Of a stretch of 64,000 bases of DNA, positions 52,601 to 60,321 are shown in pieces. The notes beneath the pieces were generated by a model, which saw only the letters and a list, made by a program, of their open reading frames with translations, ran no database searches and had not been told where the DNA came from. The stretch is from NCBI GenBank assembly GCA_039190275.1, contig JBCCYF010000003.1, positions 15,249 to 79,248 of the forward strand, given 5' to 3'. The stretch comes from Halovulum sp039190275 (lineage in GTDB: Bacteria; Pseudomonadota; Alphaproteobacteria; Rhodobacterales; Rhodobacteraceae). A program made the translations under genes and the position numbers. Within the stretch, counting starts at the first letter, position 1; each line of letters opens with the position of its first letter.

Positions 52601-52883
52601 GCCGGATTACGTGAACCATGCCTTCACGCTGAGACTGGCCAAATCAGGTCGAGACCTGCGCGTCCCGGCCGACAGGGCAGCGACGGATGTACTTCAGGAA
52701 AATGGCATTCCCATTGACGTCAAATGTGCCGACGGCATCTGCGGCGTCTGCAAATGTAGCCTCGTCTCCGGGAAAGTTGAGCACCGCGACTTCGTTCTCT
52801 CCAAAGCCCAACGCGAAACATCCGTAATACTGTGCCAATCGAGGGCTGAGCAAAAAGACGGGATCGTTGAAGTGGATCTCTAA
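49689..52883 (+). CDS. Self-sufficient reductive dehalogenase (RdhA fused to NAD(P)H reductase)
   Basis: A 1064-residue three-part enzyme. Residues ~1-550 form the cobalamin-binding reductive dehalogenase domain; ~545-620 hold two [4Fe-4S] sites (FCESCNKCARECPSG and CATYR...CGRCMKTCPWN). About 740-965 form a ferredoxin-reductase-type FMN/FAD-NAD(P)H module (RQYSMSG, ILMGGGIGITPMVAM), and the C-terminus is a plant-type [2Fe-2S] domain (CADGICGVCKC...ILCQS). This matches the catabolic BhbA/NpRdhA type, which removes halogen from halophenols with NADPH. No Tat signal, so cytoplasmic. The start is GTG at 49689; an ATG near 49725 would also keep the domain. Confidence 0.92.
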   Translation: MRFFSNHNRPFHMGPYPTERLARSADPDLAAVPAMSQLDFNRSADPRSIVNAMREHQAMLDAIRGGLVNRAVAETPTDAAERTNHLKAFGYFADAAVVGACLVPKAALLPAPFTNPDVGRLAEDLKTRQTKTIASGIDLIMADLKESMDAPPAGIGSHTHSLVFLYENPRDPDEDEVGGAWIRDAQAHRAGLMAAETAVVLANYLRLLGHEARGHTVSSSDVDLGKLAVAAGLATVKDGVLAHPYIGTRFGLSAVTTTFQIAVDQPLASEQPSSAFGVGWKFGTTSPKNAMNAVPYAKRRFVDGAHPFEKLKRVDKPTTYIDEPNVARVPKRTDMFARALFGDMGKKMQDSAKNGHYVRKAAPSMAQRRALGAFVLLQDGEPTAEKAKLAADEAADLVKATSYWLGADAVGLSRCPDWAWYSHDARGDVIDPPHDQAINMIIDQGYETMEGSSGDDWIAVAQSMRAYLRFSLLGGVIAKQIRNLGYSAKAHTVMDGEVLQPPLLLLSGLGEVSRIGEVILNPYLGPRLKSGTVTTDLPLSHDKPIDFGLQKFCESCNKCARECPSGAITAGPKLMFNGYEIWKSDSQKCATYRVTTAGGAMCGRCMKTCPWNLEGIFKEKPFRWAAMNVPHLAPALAKLDDVVDNGTLNPVKKWWWDLEIQEDGGYRPTTKAVNMRGLQKDLDLKYTDQTLAVYPAPLAPHPHPYPYPMDREAGIEAYQAMVTAEEYKACLAKGDDSALHVYTSDGESPVIQVKVTKAERTADAVMKYEFEPVGGGNLPSWQAGAHLDIVVAPEFLRQYSMSGDPADRSKYQIAVLREDKGRGGSALMHRIFNEGRRIFISAPINHFPLAPEATKSILMGGGIGITPMVAMAHELYARGDDFELHYSGRSRTTMGLLDDIAGFGWADRVTLHISSEGSRADLSAILNGYQPGWHVYTCGAEPYMAGVMDAAETAGFPEETRHLEYFSVPEQPDYVNHAFTLRLAKSGRDLRVPADRAATDVLQENGIPIDVKCADGICGVCKCSLVSGKVEHRDFVLSKAQRETSVILCQSRAEQKDGIVEVDL

Positions 52884-52889
52884 GGCGTT

Positions 52890-53065
52890 TGCGGTCCGGT
52901 TCCATTTCCTTTTCACGATCAATCTCCCAACCCAATTGGAAGTCGATCCGCCAGATGTCGTCGGGTTGTTTGTGCAGCAGTGCCGATTGGCCTGCGCCTT
53001 CAAACGGAGGCTCGAACCAAAACCACCGCTCGGTCGGGAAGTCGGCCAAGCCCTGCACCTTCATG
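52890..53065 (-). pseudogene. Fragment of an aromatic FAD monooxygenase
   Basis: Around 55 codons (FPTERWFWFEPPFEGAG, SALLHKQPDDIWRIDFQLGW) match an internal part of FAD-dependent phenolic hydroxylases (PheA/MhpA type). Neither N-terminal FAD loop nor C-terminus is present. It is joined through about 180 unassignable bases to the fumarylacetoacetase remnant upstream and remains in one long open frame with it. Confidence 0.6.
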
Positions 53066-53249
53066 GTCGTCAAGCACCAGTGCGGGCGTACCGCGTTGGC
53101 CCAGACCAAGCGCCAGCGCCAGGCCCAAGGGCCGCCGCCAATGTTCACCACTGGGTGACGCTGAACCGGTACGGACTGATCAGCCACTCGGGCATAAGCG
53201 CTGGCGCCCAGCACGCGGACAGCATGGTAATGCGTGAGGACCAAGCGGC

Positions 53250-53902
53250 TGATAGGCCGACCCATTTGCGAAGGCGTGCCGACAATGGCCCCCATTTCCA
53301 ACTCGATATCCAGCCGTCTGCAGGGGCCGGAAGAGGGCATATCGGCATCGGGCGCTTTGGTCTGGCCGCAAGGCCTTGTGATCTGGGTCCCCGAGACCAC
53401 CACGCTGGACGCGCGCCCGTTGTAGCCAATGGGGATGTGCAGCCATTTGGGCGGAGGGGCGTTTTCGGGACAGCGGAACATCGTGCCCACATTCATGGCG
53501 TGGTGTTTCCCAGCGTAGAAGTCTGTGAACTCAACCACCTTGAGCGGCAAGTGCAGCGTCGCTTGCGCCATCGGCACCAGATGGGCGGTGACAGTATTTT
53601 GCGTCGCCGGCTGTGCGACCTCGAGGAGCAACTCGGTAAGCTGCGCGGTAGGTCCTTCAGGCGGCGCATCCCAGCGCCATGAAGTCATTCCAGTTGGGCG
53701 CGCCGAGCACATCCGCGTCCTGGCCAGGCCGTAAAAGCCCCGCAGCCTCCAGCCCCGTCGCGTCGATGATCTAGTCGCCGAGGGCAACGCCACATCGCAA
53801 TGCGCCAGCGCCAACGGAAAAAACGCCATAAGGCAGGTTATTGAGCGGAAAGGGTGTGTCCGGCGCATTGGCCGAGGCCACCCAGCTTTTCAGTGGTGGC
53901 AT
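53250..53902 (-). pseudogene. fahA: Fumarylacetoacetase, disrupted and truncated
   Basis: The start is recognisable (MPPLKSWVASANAPDTPFPL then NNLPYGVFS), with AGGAAG upstream and the hmgA stop ten bases before it, so it was the second gene of an hmgA-fahA operon. After about 43 codons there is an in-frame TAG, the frame continues with DATGLEAAGLL...APNWNDFMALG, and a second break shifts it. The core then follows (VVEFTDFYAGKHHAMNVGTMF, RASSVVVSGT, RRLDIELEMG), but it ends near residue 230 of the usual ~410. The enzyme cannot be made from here. Confidence 0.8.
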
Positions 53903-53911
53903 GTTTGCTTC

Positions 53912-55264
53912 CTATTTCCGGCCCGGAGTGCCGTCGAATTTCTTTTCCAGCGAGGTCCAGCAATCGATGTAATCGTCCTGCAGCGGCGCCTCCTTCGCAG
54001 CGAAAGCAGTAAGGTGCTGGGGAAAACGCGTTTCGAACATGAAGGACATCGTGTTCTCCAACTTGTTCGGCCCCAAGTTTGACTTGCTCGCTTTTTCAAA
54101 GGCATCGCGGTCAGGGCCATGCGGCAGCATCATGTTATGAAGGCTCATGCCGCCAGGGACGAAACCCTCTTCCTTTGCGTCGTATTGGCCATAGATATTG
54201 CCCATTAACTCGGACATGACGTTTTTGTGGTACCAGGGAGGGCGGAAGGTGTCTTCCGCGACCATCCAGCGCTCGCGGAAGAGCACGAAGTCGATATTGG
54301 CCGTGCCTTCGACGCCTGAAGGCGCGGTCAACACCGTGAAGATCGACGGGTCAGGATGATCAAAGAGGATCGCGCCTACAGGGCAAAACGTCTTGAGGTC
54401 GTATTTGCAGGGCGCGTAGTTGCCGTGCCAGGCGACAACGTCCAGGGGGCTGTGTCCAATCTGCGTGCGATGAAAGCCACCGCACCATTTTATGGTGACG
54501 GTTGAGGGCACCTCGCAATCTTCAAAGGCTGCCACCGGCGTCTTGAAGTCGCGCGGATTGGCCAGACAGTTCGCCCCGATGGGGCCACGCCCGGGTAAGT
54601 CAAACTTCTGCCCGTAATTCTCGCAGACAAAACCACGGCACGGCCCCTCCAACACCTCGACGCGGTAAACAAGGCCTCGGGGGAGGATCGCGATCTCCTG
54701 CGGCTCTAGCTCGATCACTCCAAGTTCTGTCGCAAAGCGCAGGCGTCCCTGTTGCGGAACAACGAGCAATTCACTGTCAGCGGAGTAGAAATAGCTGTCC
54801 ACCATGCTGTCGGTGACGAGGTATATGTGAGACGCCATGCCAACCTGCGTGTTTACATCCCCCGCCGTGGTCATGGTGCGCATGCCTGTGATCCAGTCCA
54901 GCCCCTCGCCCGCCTCCACTGGGTTCCATCGATATTGGCCGAGGGAGATAATGTTCGGGTCCATTCGCGGCGCCGATTTCCAGTCTGGGACGTCGATTTT
55001 TTCAAACCGATGGGTGTGTTTCACTGACGGACGTATGCGATAGCACCAGGTCCGCTCTGGTCCCGGAGCGGTAAAGGCAGTGCCCGATAGCTGCTCACCA
55101 TAAAGGCCGTAGTTACAGCGCTGCGGTGAATTCATTCCTTCAGGCAATGCGCCGGGCAACGCTTCTGTCTCAAAATCGTTTCCCCAACCGGGCATGTAGC
55201 CAGGATGGGCGCCGATTTGCGTCGCTGCCGTCTGCAATTCCGAACTGGCGATGTCCTTGTTCAT
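53912..55264 (-). CDS. hmgA: Homogentisate 1,2-dioxygenase
   Basis: Opens the ring of homogentisate to maleylacetoacetate in tyrosine/phenylalanine breakdown. The protein has 450 residues, full family length. Iron-ligand regions are visible: FRPPWYHKNVMSELMG and VPGGMSLHNMMLPHGPD. N-terminal family motif YMPGWGNDFETEALPGALP. Divergent from a MarR regulator at 55337. Unlike its neighbour fahA it is undamaged. Confidence 0.96.
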   Translation of the reverse strand: MNKDIASSELQTAATQIGAHPGYMPGWGNDFETEALPGALPEGMNSPQRCNYGLYGEQLSGTAFTAPGPERTWCYRIRPSVKHTHRFEKIDVPDWKSAPRMDPNIISLGQYRWNPVEAGEGLDWITGMRTMTTAGDVNTQVGMASHIYLVTDSMVDSYFYSADSELLVVPQQGRLRFATELGVIELEPQEIAILPRGLVYRVEVLEGPCRGFVCENYGQKFDLPGRGPIGANCLANPRDFKTPVAAFEDCEVPSTVTIKWCGGFHRTQIGHSPLDVVAWHGNYAPCKYDLKTFCPVGAILFDHPDPSIFTVLTAPSGVEGTANIDFVLFRERWMVAEDTFRPPWYHKNVMSELMGNIYGQYDAKEEGFVPGGMSLHNMMLPHGPDRDAFEKASKSNLGPNKLENTMSFMFETRFPQHLTAFAAKEAPLQDDYIDCWTSLEKKFDGTPGRK

Positions 55265-55298
55265 AGGTTAGTCCTTTTTGAAACTATCGAGATACTAT

Positions 55299-55316
55299 TG
55301 GTTACTTTTGTAACTA
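55299..55316. promoter_or_regulatory. Inverted repeat between hmgA and marR
   Basis: GTTAC (55301-55305) and GTAAC (55310-55314) flank TTTT, with further TT...AA pairs outside. It lies in the 72-base gap between the divergent hmgA and MarR starts, where MarR regulators usually bind; thus the likely operator for both genes. Confidence 0.6.
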
Positions 55317-55336
55317 ACAACGGAAAAACAACACAG

Positions 55337-55771
55337 ATGACAAAGACGACCAACTTCGACCTGCGCGGTTTCATGCCCTATCTACTCAACCAGGCTGCGG
55401 ATGCTACCAGCCGCGAATTTGAGCCGTCCTATAAGGTGAGATATGGGATGCTGCGCACCGAATGGCGGGTGCTCTTTCACCTGGGGCACTATGGCAGAAT
55501 GACCGCGAAGGAGATTTGCGACCGGGCCCGGATTCACAAAACCAAGGTCAGCCGCGCTGTCTCCGCACTGGAGCATAAGCGGCTTCTGCGCCGGAAAGAG
55601 CAGCCTGAAGATCGCCGCCACGAAACCTTGTCACTCACGACTTCCGGCCAGAGCGTTTTCGCCACGCTCGTAGAAGATGCCCAGCGCTTCGATGCCGCTT
55701 TGATGACCGAATTCACCGAGCAAGAGGCGAACCAAATGCGTGCGTTCCTTATTCGAATAGCGAAGCTTTAA
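55337..55771 (+). CDS. MarR-family transcriptional regulator (probable regulator of hmgA)
   Basis: A 144-residue winged-helix regulator: RTEWRVLFHLGHYGRMTAKEICDRARIHKTKVSRAVSALEHK is the DNA-binding region, and RKEQPEDRRHETLSLT the wing with the conserved DxR. The ATG at 55337 is preferred to an upstream in-frame ATG (55205) that would lie within hmgA. MarR proteins of this position commonly repress homogentisate genes until the pathway intermediate appears. Confidence 0.9.
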   Translation: MTKTTNFDLRGFMPYLLNQAADATSREFEPSYKVRYGMLRTEWRVLFHLGHYGRMTAKEICDRARIHKTKVSRAVSALEHKRLLRRKEQPEDRRHETLSLTTSGQSVFATLVEDAQRFDAALMTEFTEQEANQMRAFLIRIAKL

Positions 55772-55834
55772 CCGTGACGCGGCTTTATCGCACCAATGGT
55801 GTAGCATTTGATCGTCCCCATCGCCCGGACAGAT

Positions 55835-56450
55835 CTATCCTATTGGCACGGCGACGCGGATCTGGATGTCCGCGGCCTGCCGGTCGACGCCTCTCGACAT
55901 CAAGGGTTGGCCGAGTACCGTGATACAGTTCATCATGCTTCCAACGCGGCTGCGGCGGTGGTGTCCGCTCCATCTTTGCCAGATCGCGCGGACCGGATAA
56001 GGTGATGCAATGACAGCCTTGTGACGGGCGACGGCCCCTGCTGGCAGGTTTCCATGGTTTGGCATTCTTGCGCGGGAGGATGACGGCGTGGCCTTTTCAG
56101 GCGGCAATCGCGTCGTGACGTTTTCAGGTGTCTTGCGCAGGTTCAGGTGTCTCCGGCGACGGCACCAGTTACTGACGTTCGGTAAGGCCCCCCTCCATAC
56201 GGCCGGCCGCAACAGGCTCTCAACGAACCGAGGTCTGGCTGAGCGGCATACCCAACAGCTCCTTCAGGGTCAGGCAGGCCTCGATCGCCGCATCGCTGAC
56301 CTGATTTAGGCGACTGCGTTTGCCGCTCGGTGGGGGTATCCAGATCACCTCTGAATCAAATCACATCGACAAAGATCACAGCCGTTTCAGCGCATCATAG
56401 TCATCCGACCAGTTCGTGGCCTTGTATGTTCTAGGGGGACGACTGCTCAT
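55835..56450 (-). mobile_element. IS5-family transposase remnant
   Basis: A decayed transposase on the complement. The N-terminal part (56210-56450) reads MSSRPPRTYKATNWSDDYDAL, stop codons and shifts, then WIPPPSGKRSRLNQVSDAAI and EACLTLKELLGMPLSQTSV; the C-terminal part (55835-56130) reads SSRARMPNHGNLPAGAVARH, IWQRWSGHHRRSRVGSMMNC and a final QIRVAVPIG. All match the ends of IS5-type DDE transposases. The middle with the first DD residues is missing, and several frame breaks occur. I could not identify terminal repeats. The whole 55772-56578 gap holds nothing else recognisable. Confidence 0.75.
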
Positions 56451-56578
56451 ACACTCCAACTATCACGGTGGGTTCAAACAGTGAATCCGCCGTAGGGTTG
56501 GGGCAACAAAGCCGTTCGAACCCCAATATAGTCTTCATGTTCAAGGCTTTAGCCGAGTTATTACAGGCAAATGTGAGA

Positions 56579-56655
<77 letters not shown>

Positions 56656-56708
56656 TTGGCGAAAGCGTATACAGCTCGAAATGATCACATGCAATCGCAA
56701 TTGGATCG

Positions 56709-58235
56709 CTAGCCCTCGCATCGCTCCTGAACCAGACGCCACGCCCCAGTGAAGCCATTCGCAGAAAAAGTCATCACGCTGAACATATCGTTGGTGTCCG
56801 CTGTTAAAGAGACCTCTTCTGCCGCAACAAGCATGTCGATAACGGCATCGTCTTCACCTGGTAGTGCCCACCCGAACGTACCGCTGGAACGGATGTCCAG
56901 CGTGATGTCAAATCGCTTGTCGGCGCCAATCGAGACCCTGTACGGGAGCGATCGGTGAAGGTTTTCATAGTAGATGCTGACCTGATCTCCCGCGCCCGAT
57001 TTGAACCGCGTGACCAGCAAAAGGACTTCTCCGGGAATTGATCTGGCCTCTCCGTCGACCCGGACAATACGAGCCTCCGGTGCCGAGGCAGCCCAGCATG
57101 TCGTGCCGTCATGGGATTCAAAAACCGACCAGTCACCGATTGTCTCGAGCCGCCCTTGCCTAAAGTGCGTGTCGGGATCGGAGGGTTGTATCGAGGGTTC
57201 GCGCGCGGATGGAACCACCTCAGGACGGGTAGGAGCGACCGCAGCGGTGGACATCGGGACGCCATGTTCGAATCGTCCCTCGAAGGTCCGGCCTCGCCGT
57301 TCTAGGGCGGCTGTCTTGTGTGTTGGGGACACGAAAAAGAACGCACCGTCATTCGACCCGAGATCCCACACCTGCGGCGTTATTTGGCGCCGAAACCCGG
57401 CAGCATGACGCAACTCGTTAACGCGCTTTTTTGTGTAATCCTCGAGTTCGTTGATTGTCACGATACCGTCGCGATCGAAGGCGGATTGGGCGTCAGCGGC
57501 TCCGCGCAGGCCTTCTAGTATGGCTTTCGTAAAAATGCTGCTTTGCCACACTTCACTGGCAATCGTTTCCTGATCTGCTGTGCCGGCTGTCATTATGTGG
57601 CGGCTGGGTTGCGACACCTGTTCAAGTGTTAGGTCCCGCACGGAAGATTGCCGGACAATGCCAGCGTGTCCGCTGAAGCAACTGTCGAGAAGGTAGAGTA
57701 CCTGTCGGGCACGAATGCGTCTGTCCCAAAGTTTCAGGGCATCCATGCTCACCATCCGGCTGACCGTTGTTTCGGTAGCCGTGGCTGTCGGAAGATAGCC
57801 GATGTTGTCCCCGCCGCGATCCAGTTCGGTATGCCCGTGCCCCGACCAATAGAACAAAAGCGTGTCGTTGCGCCCGATCTTCTTGGGCACGACCTCTTCC
57901 ATCAACTCGCGTACGCGTGCGGGCGTAACTTGATCCTCTGTCAGCATCCACACCCCGTCAAATCCCGCCTCGTTCAGCAGGTAATCGCGGATGCGGTAAG
58001 GATCCTTTTCCGTGGGCAAATCGGCGAAGTGGTCGAATTCGCTGATACCCACCACCAGGGCATAGCTTCTTTCCAAGGTACCGATCTGGTCCTCGAAATA
58101 GGAGTAGAGCTGCTTACCCCACGGTAGCTCCGATGGAGGCTTGCGAAAGTATTCATCTATGCCAGGCTTGGCCTGCGCTGTTGCCGCCGCGCAGATGCAC
58201 GCAACACCCGCGAGCCGCCTCAACAGACCGATCAT
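56709..58235 (-). CDS. Exported caspase-fold (peptidase C14) protein
   Basis: A 508-residue protein with a signal peptide (MIGLLRRLAGVACICAAATAQA). Residues ~35-290 form a caspase/metacaspase domain: YALVVGISEFDHFADLP begins it, the catalytic His lies in LLFYWSGHGHTE and the catalytic Cys in LYLLDSCFSGHAG. A linker of low complexity (about 320-365) leads to an unassigned C-terminal domain (about 370-508, with TRFKSGAGDQVSIYYENLH). The ATG at 58235 overlaps the stop of the small membrane-protein gene (ATGA). Periplasmic location is implied; target unknown. Confidence 0.85.
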   Translation of the reverse strand: MIGLLRRLAGVACICAAATAQAKPGIDEYFRKPPSELPWGKQLYSYFEDQIGTLERSYALVVGISEFDHFADLPTEKDPYRIRDYLLNEAGFDGVWMLTEDQVTPARVRELMEEVVPKKIGRNDTLLFYWSGHGHTELDRGGDNIGYLPTATATETTVSRMVSMDALKLWDRRIRARQVLYLLDSCFSGHAGIVRQSSVRDLTLEQVSQPSRHIMTAGTADQETIASEVWQSSIFTKAILEGLRGAADAQSAFDRDGIVTINELEDYTKKRVNELRHAAGFRRQITPQVWDLGSNDGAFFFVSPTHKTAALERRGRTFEGRFEHGVPMSTAAVAPTRPEVVPSAREPSIQPSDPDTHFRQGRLETIGDWSVFESHDGTTCWAASAPEARIVRVDGEARSIPGEVLLLVTRFKSGAGDQVSIYYENLHRSLPYRVSIGADKRFDITLDIRSSGTFGWALPGEDDAVIDMLVAAEEVSLTADTNDMFSVMTFSANGFTGAWRLVQERCEG

Positions 58236-58474
58236 TCCTTCCGTCCAACAAGCTTTGAGATCAGGCCGACGAGCGCGGTCAGAAGTCCGACTATCGATGT
58301 GGCAAGGCTGATCCATGCAAGTGTCTCGGCTTCCCCACTCTGTCTCACGATGTACTGGGGCGTTTGCGCCCGGAAATAGAACAATAAACCGATCAGAAAA
58401 ATAACAGTAGACAGGGCAATTACCCATTTGCGTTGCAGAAGTTCCAGCAATTCCGCCCCCAAGAAAGCCAACAA
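58232..58474 (-). CDS. Small membrane protein with two helices
   Basis: An 80-residue protein with helices at about residues 15-35 (WVIALSTVIFLIGLLFYF) and 50-75 (LAWISLATSIVGLLTALVGLI), each end charged. No family recognised. It is translationally coupled to the caspase-like gene, so the two probably work together, the small protein perhaps anchoring or controlling the protease. Confidence 0.7.
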   Translation of the reverse strand: MLAFLGAELLELLQRKWVIALSTVIFLIGLLFYFRAQTPQYIVRQSGEAETLAWISLATSIVGLLTALVGLISKLVGRKE

Positions 58475-58642
58475 TTTGAGTCATTTGGATGCGACTCAGA
58501 CCCGCGAAACCTTTTAAAAGGTTGTACTAGGCTATTGGAAATTGCCGATTCTTCAACTCTGTTTGGTTCCACACATGGAAAATAACTGCGCTATATAAGA
58601 GTATCGGATTTCCACTTGGCCAGGTGGGATGGTACTTGGACC

Positions 58643-58960
58643 TTAGGCTTTTCGCCCTGCCTTTTCCACATGACCCGAAACGCCGTCGCGACGGTCGAGT
58701 TCCGCCAGAACCTCATCGAAGCGCACATCGGTGGCGGCCAGCAGGACCAGCAGATGATAGAGCACGTCGGCGGCTTCGGCCGTCAGGCCGGGTTTGTCGC
58801 CGGTGGCGGCGGCGATGACGGCCTCGACCGCTTCCTCACCGAACTTCTCCGCGCACTTTGCCTGCCCCTGGGCCAGCAGCGAGGCTGTGTAGCTGGCCTT
58901 AGGGTCGTCGTCCGCGCGCGCGGCGATAGTGGCGGCAAGGCGGGTCAGTGTATCTGTCAT
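58643..58960 (-). CDS. hisE: Phosphoribosyl-ATP pyrophosphatase
   Basis: Second step of histidine synthesis, removing pyrophosphate from phosphoribosyl-ATP. The 105-residue protein has the all-alpha MazG-like metal motif (KFGEEAVEAVIAAATGDKPGLTAEAADVLYHLLVLL). It overlaps hisF by ATGA and is last in the leftward his block. Confidence 0.95.
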   Translation of the reverse strand: MTDTLTRLAATIAARADDDPKASYTASLLAQGQAKCAEKFGEEAVEAVIAAATGDKPGLTAEAADVLYHLLVLLAATDVRFDEVLAELDRRDGVSGHVEKAGRKA

Positions 58961-59718
58961 GTCAGGCGCACCGGGACGCCGGCGGCGTGCATGTGGGCCT
59001 TGGCCTCGCCCACAGTGTGATCGCCGAAATGAAAGATCGAGGCGGCCAGTACGGCGGATGCGTGCCCTTGCCGCACACCGTCGACCAGGTGGTCGAGCGT
59101 GCCGACCCCGCCTGACGCAATCAGGGGGATGCGCACTGCGTCGGCGATGGCGCGGGTGAGCGGCAAGTTATAGCCGTCGCGGGTGCCGTCACGGTCCATT
59201 GACGTGAGCATGATCTCCCCGGCGCCCTTTGCCTCCATAAGCTTGGCAAATGCGACAGCATCAATTCCGGTTGCGCGAGTGCCGCCGTGGGTGAAAATTT
59301 CCCATTTGCCGGGGCTTACGGTCTTGGCGTCTATTGACACAACGATACACTGATTGCCGAACCTCAGCGCTGCGTCGGCAATAACGTCGGGATTGGCAAC
59401 GGCCGCGGAGTTGAAGCTCACTTTGTCAGCGCCAGCCAGTAGCAATTCCCGCACGTCTGCAGGTGTCCGAACGCCGCCGCCTATGGTGAGCGGCATAAAG
59501 CACTGTTCCGCTGTGCGACGGGCCACGTCATACATCGTGGCGCGATTTTCCTGCGTGGCGGCGATGTCGAGAAAACAAAGCTCGTCCGCGCCAGCGGCAT
59601 CATAGGCCTTGGCAGCCTCGACCGGATCGCCCGCGTCGATCAGATTGGTGAAGTTTACCCCCTTGACCACGCGGCCATTCTTTACGTCCAGGCAGGGGAT
59701 CAGACGGGTTTTCAACAT
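58957..59718 (-). CDS. hisF: Imidazole glycerol phosphate synthase, cyclase subunit
   Basis: A 253-residue (beta/alpha)8 barrel that closes the imidazole ring with ammonia from HisH. N-terminal RLIPCLDVKNGRVVKGVNF, GGVRTPADV and the C-terminal IASGGVGTLDHL phosphate sites are visible, with the catalytic Asp of CLDV. The start at 59718 gives the usual length; a longer frame to 59805 lacks support. Confidence 0.96.
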   Translation of the reverse strand: MLKTRLIPCLDVKNGRVVKGVNFTNLIDAGDPVEAAKAYDAAGADELCFLDIAATQENRATMYDVARRTAEQCFMPLTIGGGVRTPADVRELLLAGADKVSFNSAAVANPDVIADAALRFGNQCIVVSIDAKTVSPGKWEIFTHGGTRATGIDAVAFAKLMEAKGAGEIMLTSMDRDGTRDGYNLPLTRAIADAVRIPLIASGGVGTLDHLVDGVRQGHASAVLAASIFHFGDHTVGEAKAHMHAAGVPVRLT

Positions 59719-59871
59719 GCCCGCCGGTGTATGGTTTATTCGGCACATCGACAAGTAGGGATTATGGTCTGCGCGGCGCGCGCCCGCTTGGCGCCGTGGG
59801 AACACGGGTCATTTACTTGGAATAGATCTTACATGGCAGTACGGTGCACAGACCGTTGATTGGAGGATCCC

Positions 59872-60321
59872 ATGACCAAGCATTTTGTAGCTGCAACTTG
59901 CGCCCTGTTGCTGGCCCTGCCGGCTAGCGCCGCGGAGCTTATCCGCCTTGAGAGCCCGCATTCGGTCGCTGAGACGGTCGACCGGCTGGAGGCCGCTGTG
60001 ACGGAAGCCGGGGCGCGGGTGTTTGCGCGCGTCGACCATGCGGCGGGTGCGGCCAGTGTCGACCAGGAGTTGGCCCCAGTGCAAATGCTGATGTTCGGGA
60101 ACCCCGCGCTGGGCACCCCGGCGATATATGCGGATGCGGCTGCGGGCCTCGATCTGCCACTGCGCGTCGTTGTGTATGAGGGAGCAGACGGTAGTGTAAC
60201 TCTGGCCTACCATGATCCGGCCTCGCTTGCGGAAACGCATGACATCGCGGCGGATGCTGAAGTCATCACACGGATGACGGGCGCGCTAGCCGGTTTGACA
60301 GGCCAGGCCGTGGCCGAGTGA
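59872..60321 (+). CDS. Exported DUF302 protein
   Basis: A 149-residue periplasmic protein with a signal peptide ending PASAA. The DUF302 pattern is present: SVAETVDRLEAAVTEAGARVFARVDHAAGA, PVQMLMFGNPALGTPAIYAD, then LPLRVVVYEGADGSVTLAYHDP. GGAGG ends five bases before ATG 59872. It lies on the opposite strand between hisF and hisA and abuts the hisA stop. The function of the family is not established. Confidence 0.88.
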   Translation: MTKHFVAATCALLLALPASAAELIRLESPHSVAETVDRLEAAVTEAGARVFARVDHAAGAASVDQELAPVQMLMFGNPALGTPAIYADAAAGLDLPLRVVVYEGADGSVTLAYHDPASLAETHDIAADAEVITRMTGALAGLTGQAVAE

